Below, in pieces: positions 35,145-45,053 of a stretch of 64,000 bases of DNA (positions are counted from its first letter, which is position 1; every line of letters starts with the position of its first letter). The position numbers and the translations under genes are program-made. Under the pieces are notes generated by a model. That model was not told where the DNA came from. It saw nothing but the letters and a program-made list of their open reading frames with translations, and did no database searches. This stretch comes from CBDUXP01 sp965371225 [NCBI: uncultured bacterium] (GTDB taxonomy: Bacteria > Abyssobacteria > SURF-5 > CBDUXP01), in NCBI GenBank assembly GCA_965371225.1, contig CBDUXP010000017.1:1-64000 (forward strand), given 5' to 3'.

Positions 35145-36283
35145 GAGGCCACGGCCCGCTTCACGGGCGACTCCGCCAGCAGCCGGTCGATGAGGGTTTC
35201 ATGCTCCTCCACGGTGCGGTCCCACGTGAACCGGTCCGCCCACGCCACCGCTTCCCGCTCCATGGCGCGCCGGTCCGCGTCCTGCGTCAGGAGCTGTACG
35301 ATATGGCGTGCCAGTTGGGGAACGTCGTCCGGGTCGTACAGCAGCCCGGTCTGCCCGTGCTGGATCGCTTCGGAGAGGCCGGTCCCCGCAGCGCCGATGG
35401 CGGCGGTGCCGCACGCGTTCGCTTCCAGAACGGTCAGGCCCCAGCCCTCCTTGCGCGACGGGTTGACCAGGACGCGGGCTTGCTGCATGAGTTGCACTTT
35501 GCGCTCGCCATCCACGAATCCCAGAAACTCTACGCGGCCCCCCAAGCCCAGCCGGTCCGCGTGCGCATGCAACGCCCGCTCCTCTTCCCCTTTGCCGACA
35601 ATGGCGCAGCGCACGTCCGGCACCTCCCGCACCACAAGCGCCAGCGCATCCAGCAATTCGTGAGCGCCCTTGTAGCGGCGCAACCGCCCCACGTAGAGCA
35701 CCAGGAGATCGTCTTTCGCGACGGTCGCCGGCAGCCGGTACAGGGCGTGGTCCAGCCCGTTGTGGATAACGGTAATCTGCTCTCCCGGGACGCCCAGGTG
35801 CATCAGGTCGCTCTTGGTGCCTTCACTGACCGCCACAAACTGCGACCGGCGGTAGGCCCACGGCACCAGCGCTTCGGTGGCGACGACGTACGCCGTCGTC
35901 ACGAGGCCGAAGTCGTCGCGCACCGAGGTTCCGTGGACGTGGTGCACGCGGGTCAGGACCGGGGCCGGCGCGTACAGGGGCGTGTAAAACGGGATTTTCG
36001 TGATCTCGTCCACCACCAGGTCGAATCGCTCCCCCCGGAGTTCCGTCAACAGAATGCGCGGCACCGTGAAATTGAACGTCCAGTTGGTCCCCCGGCGCAA
36101 CACGCGGATACCGTCCAGTTCCGCTTCGGGGGGCTGCGACGCGTCGTGCCGAGAGCAGAGCAGCGTCACCTCGTCGCCCCGGGCCACCATCCGGCCAAAC
36201 ACCGCGTGGATGTTCACCTCCGCGCCGCCCGCGTCCGGGTTCTCCCGGTCGCGCCAGTTGCAGACGAGAATGCGGCGAGTCAC
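35141..36283 (-). CDS. GT4-type glycosyltransferase
   Basis: 380 residues from GTG 36283, which has AGGAGG five bases upstream and overlaps the preceding stop as GTGA. The GT-B fold shows ILVCNWRDRENPDAGGAEV at the start, VLYVGRLRRYKGAHELLDA, and NPSRKEGWGLTVLEANACGT with the EX7E-type sites of family 4. It transfers a nucleotide-activated sugar, retaining, in the cytoplasm. Confidence 0.9.
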   Translation of the reverse strand: MTRRILVCNWRDRENPDAGGAEVNIHAVFGRMVARGDEVTLLCSRHDASQPPEAELDGIRVLRRGTNWTFNFTVPRILLTELRGERFDLVVDEITKIPFYTPLYAPAPVLTRVHHVHGTSVRDDFGLVTTAYVVATEALVPWAYRRSQFVAVSEGTKSDLMHLGVPGEQITVIHNGLDHALYRLPATVAKDDLLVLYVGRLRRYKGAHELLDALALVVREVPDVRCAIVGKGEEERALHAHADRLGLGGRVEFLGFVDGERKVQLMQQARVLVNPSRKEGWGLTVLEANACGTAAIGAAGTGLSEAIQHGQTGLLYDPDDVPQLARHIVQLLTQDADRRAMEREAVAWADRFTWDRTVEEHETLIDRLLAESPVKRAVAS

Positions 36284-38667
36284 GCGGCCTCCTGTGCTGC
36301 GCGGGCCCCGCCCCGGCGCCACCAGCGCGCAGCGGCAGCCCCCGCGCCGCCGGCGAGCGCGAGCCACCCCCCGAGCGTCAAGGCCCAGGGCCAGCGCGGC
36401 GGCGCGTACCACATTTCCACGCGCATGTCGGTGCCCCGCGCCAGCGGGACAGCGCGCAAAAAACCGTCCGCCCGTAACACGGGCACCCGCTCACCGTTTA
36501 CCGTCGCTTGCCAATACCGATCGTACAGGTCGTGTACCAAGAGCATCGCGTCCCGGGAAGCGCTCACGCTAAACACGAGCCGATGCGGGGATTCGTGCTG
36601 GAGCTGTGCCGTCCCCTCCGCCGGCCGGTCGAACACTGCAAGCCGCACCGGCGGCCGCTCTTCCAACAGTATTTCGGCCGCCGGATCAAAATCCGGCTCG
36701 GTCATACGTCGTAGTATAGCGGCCTCACCGATCACGTTGAAATCGCCGACCACTTGGGCGCGCGGCGTCGGGTTGCGCACGGCGGCTACGTACGCGTCAC
36801 CGAAGACCCCCACCGGATCGTGCGGCGGTGCCCCGGGCGGCAGGGGCTGTGCGGACACGAGCGTGGTCACGTGGAACAGTTGCAGCACCCGCCCTGTCGG
36901 TAGGTCGCCACGGCGCCAGGCATCCAAGATGGTGGTGTACTCCGGCGGCCGGCGCGAGGAGATGACATCCAGCGTCGGCACGCCGAAATATGGGAACTGA
37001 TGCGTGACCGCGCGCCGCAGCGCGGGCGACTCTTCCCACAGTTTGACCCGCCCCCCAAGCGGCGGGGAGCGCAACGCTTCCATGAACGGAGTGCGCGCAA
37101 ATGTCGTCGCGGCGTCGTAGGTGCGAATGAAGGGTTGCGCGTGCGTGCCCAGGTCGGCGCCCACGAGCAGCACGCCACAAGCGCCGAGCAGGCCGGTACC
37201 CACGCGCGGCCGCGTCGGCCGGCCGAGCCACCGGGCCCCCGTCAGCAGGGCCCAGGCGATGAAGAGCAGCGCCGCGCGAAACGCTTCGGCGTGCAGGACG
37301 CCGAACCGGAATTCGACTTCTTCCACCGTCGCCTGCCTCCCGCCGAGCGTCGCGTACAGCCCATCGCGCCACCAGATGGGAGCTACCCGCTGCCAGGCCA
37401 CTACCCCGAGCGCCATCACGCCGATGCCTCCCAGTACCACCGCGACGTGCGCGAGCCGGCGCCGGAGCTGGGCGGCCTCGTCCGCCCGGAGCCACGCGTC
37501 TGCGCCGAGCGCGGCGAGTATGGATGTGGCCCACGCGGTCACGAACAGCCACCGGTTGGGATTGCGCAGGGCCGACATGAACGGGAGGGCGTACACCGTG
37601 TGGTACACGGCCGGAAGATACCGGCCGTACGCGAGCAGGAGCGCGCCGAGCGCCAGACCAGCCCACGCGAGGGCCATCCGGTCCCGCCGCACGTACACGG
37701 CGCAGAGCGCGAAACACAACGCCACGACGCCCAGGTAATCGTCCGTGCCTCGTCCCCGCGCCCGGCCCCAGTAGTGGGGGCCGTCCATCGAATGACCAAA
37801 GATGCCGCCGCCCGCGACCAGGGCGAGCGTTTCCTCCGGCGGCAGGGAGAATTCCGTGGCGAACCGCCACTGCTCCACTTCCGTCGGGCCCGCCACGACT
37901 TCCTGGGTGGCGAGCAGATGCGCGTAGTGGTGGATGACCTCGGCGCCGAATCCGGCCGCGAGCGCCACGCACATTGCATGACCGATGACCTGGCGCCCCA
38001 CGGTCGGCAACGCGAGCGGCGGCCGCCCCTCCGCGCCGCGCCCGAAATACCAGTTCAACGCTCGGGCAACGGTCAGCGTTGCGACCACCAACCCGACGTA
38101 ATACGCGAGCTGCACGTCCCCGCCCAAGAGGTGCAAACCCAAGAACGCCCCGGCCCACGCGAACCACGTGAGTTTCCCCGTGTCCTGCGCGCGCCACAAC
38201 GCCAACAGGAGCCAGGGCGTCCAGCACGTGGTGTCGTACTTCCAGAGATGGCCAGCCTGCACCCAGGTGAGCAAGTGATTCGACAGGGGGTATGCCACCG
38301 CGCCGACGGCGCACGCGCCGAGCCGCAGGCGCCACGTGCGCAACAGGAACCACATCCCGAGACTGGCGATGGCCACGTCGAGGGTGAACTGCGCGGCGTG
38401 GAACGCGAACGGCGGCACGAGCACCATGGTGAAGCCCGCATGACTGAGGAACTGGAACTGTTGCGCGAGGCCGGCGTAGTAGTACGGGAACCAGCGCGGG
38501 AAGAACAGCCCCTCGCGAAACGTTTGGATGAATTGCGGCACCCACACGACCAAGTCGCCGCCGCGAAGCGTCAGTCCGGACCAGAGCGCCGGCCCGAACA
38601 TGCACAGGGCGATGCCGACCGCGATCGCGCCCCCCACCAGGTCCACACGGCCGAAGCGCGGTGTCAT
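36280..38667 (-). CDS. YfhO-family GT-C membrane protein (second copy)
   Basis: 795 residues from ATG 38667, coupled by ATGA to the GT4 gene before it. The first loop has LRGGDLVVWVPQ, there are about 12-14 membrane segments, and the C-terminus has MLLVHDLYDRYWQATVNGE and EMWYAPP, the YfhO ending also found in the copy at 19708-21948. It probably adds branch sugars to the glycan outside the membrane. Some members of this family are annotated only as hypothetical. Confidence 0.82.
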   Translation of the reverse strand: MTPRFGRVDLVGGAIAVGIALCMFGPALWSGLTLRGGDLVVWVPQFIQTFREGLFFPRWFPYYYAGLAQQFQFLSHAGFTMVLVPPFAFHAAQFTLDVAIASLGMWFLLRTWRLRLGACAVGAVAYPLSNHLLTWVQAGHLWKYDTTCWTPWLLLALWRAQDTGKLTWFAWAGAFLGLHLLGGDVQLAYYVGLVVATLTVARALNWYFGRGAEGRPPLALPTVGRQVIGHAMCVALAAGFGAEVIHHYAHLLATQEVVAGPTEVEQWRFATEFSLPPEETLALVAGGGIFGHSMDGPHYWGRARGRGTDDYLGVVALCFALCAVYVRRDRMALAWAGLALGALLLAYGRYLPAVYHTVYALPFMSALRNPNRWLFVTAWATSILAALGADAWLRADEAAQLRRRLAHVAVVLGGIGVMALGVVAWQRVAPIWWRDGLYATLGGRQATVEEVEFRFGVLHAEAFRAALLFIAWALLTGARWLGRPTRPRVGTGLLGACGVLLVGADLGTHAQPFIRTYDAATTFARTPFMEALRSPPLGGRVKLWEESPALRRAVTHQFPYFGVPTLDVISSRRPPEYTTILDAWRRGDLPTGRVLQLFHVTTLVSAQPLPPGAPPHDPVGVFGDAYVAAVRNPTPRAQVVGDFNVIGEAAILRRMTEPDFDPAAEILLEERPPVRLAVFDRPAEGTAQLQHESPHRLVFSVSASRDAMLLVHDLYDRYWQATVNGERVPVLRADGFLRAVPLARGTDMRVEMWYAPPRWPWALTLGGWLALAGGAGAAAARWWRRGGARAAQEAA

Positions 38668-39839
38668 CGGTTCCGCCACCGCGCCTCCAGATGCGGCCAC
38701 GATGCCGTCCAGGCCGCATCGAAGATGGCCTCCCAGGTGTACTCCTCCGCCAGGCGCCGAGCCGCGCTGCTCATATCTTCGCGTTGGGCGGTGCCGTTGA
38801 GCAGCTCGCACAGGGCGGCCGCGAGACTCTTCGCGGAGGACTCACACACCATCCCCGCGTTCGCGCGCGCCAACGCTTCGGCGGCGGCCACGGGCACATC
38901 GGTGATGACCGTCGGCAGGCCCGCCGCGGCGTACCACCGCAGTTTGGCCGGGTCGGCGTACTGTTTGTACCCGTCGCTGGTCCGGGCGTACGGCGCCACG
39001 GCCACCCACGCGGGACCGAGGACCTCGTGCAACCGGGCGTCGGGCACGAAGCCCAACCATTGGACGAATTCCGCAAGCCCGCGCCGGTCCGCTTCTTTGC
39101 CGAGTCGCGTGCGTTCCTGGCCCGAACCGATGATCCACAGGGTGGCGCCCGGTACTGTTTCAAGCACGGTGGGCCACGCTTCGAGCAGCAAGTCGACGCC
39201 CTGCTCCGGGACCAGATGCCCCACGAACACGGCGGTAGGTTGCGCCGCCTTCTCGGCGGGGTCGGCCGCCAGGGGCGCTCCCACCGGCACCGTGAACTGC
39301 GGCGCGGCCCGATCCACCGGCAGCCCGCGTTCCGCCCGCGCGGCGGCCATGCGTGCGCCCACGTTCCAGACGCAGTCGGCCCGGCGTGCCGCGAACCGGT
39401 CGAGCGCGTGATAGAGCGCGTTCATGAGGGGGTTGCGGAAGCGGCGCGGCACGTAGTCGATCACGTAGAAGATGACCGTGCGCGTCCGGCCAAGCCAGCG
39501 CAGGAGAATGCCGACCGCGGCGTTGAGATTGTCCACGCCCACGTAGACGTCCCAGCGTTGCGGGCCGAAGAGGAACCGCCGTAGCGTTTCGCCGACGTCC
39601 CGCAGGTAGTAGCTCAGCGCGAGCCCATAGCCGCGCCAGCCCGTGGTTTCGTGGATCCCCTCCGTGCGGCTGGACACCCGCCAGCGACTGCGCGGACCCA
39701 CCCCCCGCGCCCCCTTGAACGGGTGGGCGAGCGTGGCGCAGCAGTCCGCCCGCGCCTCCAAGTAGTCGCGCAGGTTGTCTTCCGCGCCGCCGGTGGGCGT
39801 GTGCGCGTGCTTGACGATGGCGATGCTGAGGGGCCGCAA
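38664..39839 (-). CDS. GT4-type glycosyltransferase
   Basis: 391 residues. No ATG is available near the domain start; TTG 39839 with GGGGGAG upstream fits best, and SIAIVKHAHTPTGGAEDN begins the fold directly. TAVFVGHLVPEQGVDLLLEA and LRWYAAAGLPTVITDVP are typical family 4 segments. A frame open up to 40424 is the shadow of the upstream gene. It follows that gene's stop by 23 bases and ends in ATGA with the YfhO gene. Confidence 0.85.
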   Translation of the reverse strand: MRPLSIAIVKHAHTPTGGAEDNLRDYLEARADCCATLAHPFKGARGVGPRSRWRVSSRTEGIHETTGWRGYGLALSYYLRDVGETLRRFLFGPQRWDVYVGVDNLNAAVGILLRWLGRTRTVIFYVIDYVPRRFRNPLMNALYHALDRFAARRADCVWNVGARMAAARAERGLPVDRAAPQFTVPVGAPLAADPAEKAAQPTAVFVGHLVPEQGVDLLLEAWPTVLETVPGATLWIIGSGQERTRLGKEADRRGLAEFVQWLGFVPDARLHEVLGPAWVAVAPYARTSDGYKQYADPAKLRWYAAAGLPTVITDVPVAAAEALARANAGMVCESSAKSLAAALCELLNGTAQREDMSSAARRLAEEYTWEAIFDAAWTASWPHLEARWRNR

Positions 39840-39862
39840 CCCGTCGGCCGCTCCCCCGCGCG

Positions 39863-40876
39863 CTACTGGCTCCACCCGTGCCGCGCCTCCGCTTGCGGCC
39901 GTACCAACGCGCTGAGTGTCGCCCGCCCGTAGACCACCAGGGTGATCCAACACACGGCGAGGTGGAGGAACCACGCGCGATCCGGCTTCCGCACGTACCC
40001 GAGGCACGCCTGCACGAGCACCGGGACTACCGTGACCGTGGCAAGGATAAAGAGCAGGTAGCCCAGCGGGTTGGTGCGGTGCCGGAAGGTGCGCTGCCCT
40101 TGCGACTTGTAGTACAGGTAGTCGCGAATGCGGCGGCGTTGCTTGCGCACGTAGGTGCGCAGGTCCGGACAGAACAGGTGGACGACGCCGATGGGCACCG
40201 AGCCGAACGTGTCGTGGCCGGCTTCCACGAGGGCCTGCACCACATCGATGTCGAAGTAGTGCGGCTGCGTAGTGACGTCGGCCAGGGCCGATCGCCGCAC
40301 GATGTAGCCGTTCGCGCCCAGGGTCGGGACTGCGCCACCGTGCAGCCGCACCTTCGTGTAACCGGCGCGGCGCTCGACGATGGTAATCGGCTGGCCCGTC
40401 CAGCGCCCGGTCAAGGTGCACCATCGGCCGTAGTTCCCCAGGAAGAGGTGGATGGGGTCGTTCAAACCCATGAGCGCGCAGTAGCGGTCCACAGCCGAAT
40501 CCTCGCGGCGATACGTGAAGCGGTCCGTCTCGGCGGCGCAGATGTCCGGATCGTCGAACGGTGCGAGCATGGTCCGCAGCCAGCCAGGGTGTTCCAGCAG
40601 GTTGTCCGAATCAATGAACGCCACCAGTTCGGTCTCCACCGCCGCGAGGCCGATACTCTTCCCCGCCTCGCCCGTGATGCCCGGATTGGCCAGCACGCGG
40701 TCGACGCCCTGCGCTTCGGCGACGCGCACGGTGTCGTCGTTGGAGCCGGCGTCGACGATGTAGATGCGGTAGGTGTCGCGCGCCACGTCTTGGGCCAGGA
40801 TGCTCTCGAGGCACGCGCGCAACACGCGGCCCGAGTTGAGGGTGGGAATGACGAAGGTGACGCGGGGCTCGCTCAC
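39863..40876 (-). CDS. GT2 glycosyltransferase with C-terminal membrane segments
   Basis: 337 residues from GTG 40876, with AAGGAG eight bases upstream and a GTGA overlap with the preceding stop. VTFVIPTLNSGRVLRACLESIL, IVDAGSNDDTV and FIDSDNLLEHPGW (DxD) give the GT-A core. Two membrane segments end the protein. Acceptor is unknown. Confidence 0.87.
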   Translation of the reverse strand: MSEPRVTFVIPTLNSGRVLRACLESILAQDVARDTYRIYIVDAGSNDDTVRVAEAQGVDRVLANPGITGEAGKSIGLAAVETELVAFIDSDNLLEHPGWLRTMLAPFDDPDICAAETDRFTYRREDSAVDRYCALMGLNDPIHLFLGNYGRWCTLTGRWTGQPITIVERRAGYTKVRLHGGAVPTLGANGYIVRRSALADVTTQPHYFDIDVVQALVEAGHDTFGSVPIGVVHLFCPDLRTYVRKQRRRIRDYLYYKSQGQRTFRHRTNPLGYLLFILATVTVVPVLVQACLGYVRKPDRAWFLHLAVCWITLVVYGRATLSALVRPQAEARHGWSQ

Positions 40877-41847
40877 CGCGTCATCTCCTTCACCGTGAGC
40901 CCGCGCAGAAACCCGGCGGCGTAGACGAGATGCGTCGTCCAGATGCCCAGACCCGCCACGAGGGCGATGGGCAGCGAGGCGGGTGCCGTGCGCCACGCGC
41001 TCAGGGTGGCGAGCGCCCACAGGAGCAGGGCCAGCACGCCCGCCTGGGCGACGGTGAGCGTGCCGGTGAGGAGCGCGAGGAGCCCCCCCGCCAGCGCACC
41101 GATGATGACGGCCGCCGGCAGAAAATAGGACAGCCGGCGCGAAGTTTCCGGAAACGCATTGACGAAGTAGCCCCGATGGACGCCCACGTTGCCGATCTGC
41201 TTCAGGTGGCCGCGGAACAGGGGCCGGCGGTGGTGGTAGACGATCGCCTCGGGGTCGTAGCAGATATGCCAGCCCCCTTGCACGAGGGCCAGGCACAGCT
41301 TGGTATCTTCCCCGCCGTAGAATGTGGAATCCCACCCACCCACCTGCTCCAAGGCCGCCCGCCGCACCAGCAGATTGTAGGCGGGATAGTCGTCGACCAG
41401 GCGCGGCGCGTGCGGCGCGAACCGGTACCGGAGCGGCCCGCTCCCCAGGAATGATTCGTACACGGCGCCGCCCGCCCGCTGCCAGAAATCGTCCTCCGGC
41501 GGCGTCAGGCCCGGGCCCCCGACCGCCCCCACCTTCGGGTTGTCGAAGTGCCGCATCCCGCGGAGCAGCCACTGGGGATGGGGGCGGGCATCATCGTCTA
41601 TGTAGGCGAGGATCTGCCCGCGCGCTACGGAGAGCGCGGCGTCCCGCTTCTCCCCGGGCCCTGTCAGCTCTTTGCCGGTGAGCACCACGTCCGCGCCCAG
41701 CCCGTCGAACGCGACAGCCCGGTCCGACACGATGATGAGCTGCACGTCCCCGGGATACTCCAGTTGCCCGTACGCTGCCAGGTCGCGGCGAAACGTCTCC
41801 CCGTCCACGTGCAACGGAATGACGATGGAGACGCTCGGCAGTCTCAC
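40873..41847 (-). CDS. GT2 glycosyltransferase with C-terminal membrane segments
   Basis: 324 residues from GTG 41847, overlapping the preceding stop as GTGA. VSIVIPLHVDGETF, IIVSDRA, ILAYIDDDARPHPQWL (DDD as the metal site) and YGGEDTKLCLAL (ED base region) fit GT-A family 2. Three or four hydrophobic segments end the protein, anchoring it at the inner membrane. Confidence 0.86.
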   Translation of the reverse strand: MRLPSVSIVIPLHVDGETFRRDLAAYGQLEYPGDVQLIIVSDRAVAFDGLGADVVLTGKELTGPGEKRDAALSVARGQILAYIDDDARPHPQWLLRGMRHFDNPKVGAVGGPGLTPPEDDFWQRAGGAVYESFLGSGPLRYRFAPHAPRLVDDYPAYNLLVRRAALEQVGGWDSTFYGGEDTKLCLALVQGGWHICYDPEAIVYHHRRPLFRGHLKQIGNVGVHRGYFVNAFPETSRRLSYFLPAAVIIGALAGGLLALLTGTLTVAQAGVLALLLWALATLSAWRTAPASLPIALVAGLGIWTTHLVYAAGFLRGLTVKEMTR

Positions 41848-42629
41848 GGGGCGTCCCCCTCCCCGGTGGGCGATGCCTGCCGATCGTAGTGGCGGAGGAG
41901 GTACAGCCGATAGAACAAGGCCATAGTGTCCCACCACGTGGTCCAGATATGTTCCCAGCGGAACGCGGTTTGGAGTCCGGCCGCGATGGGTTCGTTGAAT
42001 TCGATGACCACCGGCGCCTCGGCAATGGCATAGCCCGCCCGGTGCGCGAGCAGGAGTAGTTCCAGGTCGAACGCGAACTTCTTGATGAGCATCTGCGGGA
42101 ATACGCGCGCGAGCACCGCCCGCCGAAAGAGCTTCAGCCCGGTCTGCGTATCGTGCAGGGGCAGCCGAAACAACACGCGTACGAGTAGGAAGTACACGGC
42201 GCTGATGACGCGGCGATGCACGGGGTACTGCAGCACCGAGTCGGGATGGCGCTTTGACCCGATCACCACGTCGGCGCCGGTGTCCTGCATCACCGTGGCG
42301 AAGGTGCCCAACTGCCGCGGATGCAGGTCCAGGTCGGAGTCGAGGAACACCACCAGGTCGTGGGTGGTGTGGGCGAAGCCTTCGCGCAACGCGCCCCCCT
42401 TGCCGACGTTCGTGTCGAGCGGGTGGACCCGCACCTCCGGCCACTCGGCGGCCGCGCGCTCGGCTTCGCTGCGGGTGTGGTCGGTGCTGCCGTCGTCGAT
42501 CACGACAATCTCATGCGCGGTGCACACCTCCGACAGCACGCGATGCGTTTCGCGAATGTTCTCGTACAGCCGCATGCCCTCATTGTGCGCCGGCATCAGT
42601 ACGGAGAGCCCTTCCGCGATGGGGTGCAT
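41844..42629 (-). CDS. Polyprenyl/dolichyl-phosphate glucosyltransferase-like GT2
   Basis: 261 residues. VLMPAHNEGMRLYENI, VIDDGSTDHT, NVGKGGALREGF and VFLDSDLDLHPRQL resemble ALG5/dolichyl-phosphate beta-glucosyltransferases. HDTQTGLKLFRR is a family hallmark. It would make the lipid-linked sugar used by the GT-C enzymes. It starts 12 bases after the flippase gene. Confidence 0.88.
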   Translation of the reverse strand: MHPIAEGLSVLMPAHNEGMRLYENIRETHRVLSEVCTAHEIVVIDDGSTDHTRSEAERAAAEWPEVRVHPLDTNVGKGGALREGFAHTTHDLVVFLDSDLDLHPRQLGTFATVMQDTGADVVIGSKRHPDSVLQYPVHRRVISAVYFLLVRVLFRLPLHDTQTGLKLFRRAVLARVFPQMLIKKFAFDLELLLLAHRAGYAIAEAPVVIEFNEPIAAGLQTAFRWEHIWTTWWDTMALFYRLYLLRHYDRQASPTGEGDAP

Positions 42630-42641
42630 GGGCCGCGGGCG

Positions 42642-43904
42642 TTACACCTGGGCGGTCTGCGCGGCCCGTGGCGCCGGCCACCAGACGGTGAGCAAGAGTA
42701 TCGCGAACGCCGCGGCACTGCAGAGGCCCACCACCGTGAGCACTTGGGGGGCGGATGCGTGCCAGCGGGCGACGGCGAGGAGAAACCCCAGCGCCACGCA
42801 CAGAATCCCGGGGAGGCAGGCCCAGTGCCGGCGGGCCAAGTGATACTGCAGGAGGATTGTGGCCAGGCCCGCGGGGGTCATCACGAACCCAATGGCCCGA
42901 ATGAGCGGCAGGATGGCCGGCTCCGGGGAGCGCACCAACACCCGCGCGAGCAAGCCCGGCGCGAGGAGGCAAACGATCGCCCCGGCGAGCGAGAGGGCCG
43001 CGCCGAATCCGAGTGCGGGCCACAGGTACGCCCGGGGGTCTTCCGCGCGGGCGACGGCGTGCGCCACATTCGGGAACAGGGCGAGGACGATCCCGACGGG
43101 TAAGAACAGAAAGGCCTTGCCGAGAATCATCGTGCTCGCGTAGTGGCCCGCTTCCGCGGTGGACAGGTAATGCCGCGCCAGGATGATGTCGAGATTCGCG
43201 TACGGGGCCAGGGCGATGAAGCCCAGCGAGACGGGCACGGCATATTGCCACACGGGCCGAAAGTCCGGTGCCGGTCCCGCCGCTGCTCCGGTAACCCACG
43301 CCCGCCGGAGGAACAGGTGCGCCAGGACGAGCGCGGCGGCGGCGGCAGCGAGCAGCGCGAGCATGGCGCTTGAAACTGCGCCGCCGAGCAGGACCAGGCC
43401 GATGCCCAGCCCGCACTTGATCGCCAAGGAAACCAGGATGGTGCCCCCCAGGGCGCGGAAGAGGCGCAACCCTTGCAGCCCCGCCCAGAACACGGGCGCC
43501 ATGAGCGAGAGCGCGACCAGCCCGGCGAGCACCACCACCGGCCGGGCATCGTCCAGGTGCAAGTACGCCGCCAACGGTCGCGTGGCGGCCACCACCCCCA
43601 GCCCGGCCAGCCCGGCGAAGACGGTAACGCGGCGCAACCCACCCGTAAAGAACGCGTGAGCGGTGGCGTGCGCCCCCACCGCTGTCTCAGCCGCGATGAA
43701 CTGCGCGAGGCTGGCCTGGATCGTCATCGTCGGGATCGACAGCAGCCACAGCAGGGACACCAGCGCGGTCAGCGCCCCATAGCCGTCCGCGCCCAGATTC
43801 CGGCTCATGTAGATGTGAAAGACGAAATTGCCCACGTTGCCGATCAGCACGACGACAACGAGCAGCCCTTCTTCCTCCCGCAGCCGTCGCCACGCTCCCC
43901 CCAT
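42642..43904 (-). CDS. Wzx-type oligosaccharide flippase / polysaccharide biosynthesis protein
   Basis: 420 residues and about 12 hydrophobic segments. The N-terminus (NVGNFVFHIYMSRNLGADGYGALTA) matches the MATE/MOP superfamily polysaccharide transporters that flip lipid-linked glycans. It has several GLxGLGxxxA-type stretches. It sits between hemW and the glycosyltransferases, three bases after the hemW stop. Confidence 0.88.
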   Translation of the reverse strand: MGGAWRRLREEEGLLVVVVLIGNVGNFVFHIYMSRNLGADGYGALTALVSLLWLLSIPTMTIQASLAQFIAAETAVGAHATAHAFFTGGLRRVTVFAGLAGLGVVAATRPLAAYLHLDDARPVVVLAGLVALSLMAPVFWAGLQGLRLFRALGGTILVSLAIKCGLGIGLVLLGGAVSSAMLALLAAAAAALVLAHLFLRRAWVTGAAAGPAPDFRPVWQYAVPVSLGFIALAPYANLDIILARHYLSTAEAGHYASTMILGKAFLFLPVGIVLALFPNVAHAVARAEDPRAYLWPALGFGAALSLAGAIVCLLAPGLLARVLVRSPEPAILPLIRAIGFVMTPAGLATILLQYHLARRHWACLPGILCVALGFLLAVARWHASAPQVLTVVGLCSAAAFAILLLTVWWPAPRAAQTAQV

Positions 43905-43907
43905 CAG

Positions 43908-45053
43908 TCACCGGAGAAACCGCAGGGCGACTTCATTGGCCACGGGCACGGCGCGTTCGGTCAAGCGCCACCGGCCGTCGGCCGCCTCGAGCAGGCCGCC
44001 GTCCCGGAGCATGGCCACCGTCGCAGCATGCCACTCGGCCAGCGGGGCGCCGAACCGCGCGGCGAACCGCGCATCGTCCACCCCGCCCCGGAGGCGCAGG
44101 CCGCTGAAGATCGCCTCGAACATGAGTTCGTCCCCGCTCAGGATCTCCCGCGATGCGACGCCGCTCCCGGTCGCGGCCACGGCGGCAATGTAGCCATCGA
44201 CAGTGTCCGCGTTCCGCGTGCGGCTTTGGCCGTCGAAGGCCACGGCCGCCGTGCCACAGGCCAGGTGCGGCTCGTGGCGCCAGTAGACCAGGTTGTGGCG
44301 GCACGCGAACCCGGGGCGCGCGTAGTTGGAAATTTCATAGCGCTCCATCCCCGCCCGGGCCAGCGTGTGCTCGACCGCGTTGCGCTGCTCCAGCACCAGC
44401 TCATCCTCCGGCAGGTGAAACTTGCCCGCCGCGGCGGCAACGCCGAAGGGGGTGGCCGGTTCCAGTGTCAGGGTATACGCGGACACGTGCTCCGGCTCCA
44501 GCGCCACCGCGGCATCCAGCGTGTCCCGGAGCGACTGCACGGACTGCTCGGGTATGCCATAGATGAGATCGAGATTGACATTGGCGAATCCTGCCGCGCG
44601 CACCGTGTGAACCGCCTGCACGATCGTTTCCGGCGCATGGCGGCGGCCCAGCGTCCGCAACACGGCGGGATCGAAGCTCTGTGCGCCGATGGAGACACGC
44701 GTGATCCCTCCCGCCCGCCACGCCTCTGCCGTGGCTAAAGTCGTGGTGCCGGGATTCGCCTCGATGGTCCATTCGCACTCCGGCGTGCGGCGATAGGCGG
44801 CGCGTACTGTGTCGCACACGCGGGCGATCTGCTCCGGGGTCAGCACGGACGGGGTGCCGCCACCGATGAAGACCGTATCGAGCGCGTCCGCGCGCGGCGC
44901 CTGCGCTTCGAGTTCCGTGCAAAGGGCGTCCACATAATCGTCCACCCGGTCGTGCACGGTCACGGACGTGAAGTCGCAATACGGGCAGGTGCTCGTGCAA
45001 AACGGAACGTGGATGTAGAGCGCGCGCGGGCGCGGCGCGGGCGCTACAGCCAC
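43908..45053 (-). CDS. hemW: HemW-type radical SAM heme chaperone
   Basis: 381 residues from GTG 45053, overlapping the lepB end by ten bases. The iron-sulfur motif CTSTCPYC (CxxxCxxC) is followed by DF, then VFIGGGTPS, EANPGTT, GAQSF and LIYGIPEQS. The C-terminal CRHNLVYWRHE is the HemW HNxxYW signature. HemW binds heme and aids its delivery; older annotations call it coproporphyrinogen oxidase HemN. The lepA-lepB-hemW order keeps partners often found together. Confidence 0.93.
   Translation of the reverse strand: MAVAPAPRPRALYIHVPFCTSTCPYCDFTSVTVHDRVDDYVDALCTELEAQAPRADALDTVFIGGGTPSVLTPEQIARVCDTVRAAYRRTPECEWTIEANPGTTTLATAEAWRAGGITRVSIGAQSFDPAVLRTLGRRHAPETIVQAVHTVRAAGFANVNLDLIYGIPEQSVQSLRDTLDAAVALEPEHVSAYTLTLEPATPFGVAAAAGKFHLPEDELVLEQRNAVEHTLARAGMERYEISNYARPGFACRHNLVYWRHEPHLACGTAAVAFDGQSRTRNADTVDGYIAAVAATGSGVASREILSGDELMFEAIFSGLRLRGGVDDARFAARFGAPLAEWHAATVAMLRDGGLLEAADGRWRLTERAVPVANEVALRFLR

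Noticed and set aside
38668-38811. Upstream extension of the second YfhO-type protein
   Set aside because: It overlaps the GT4 coding region; ATG at 38667 gives an ATGA junction as elsewhere in the operon.
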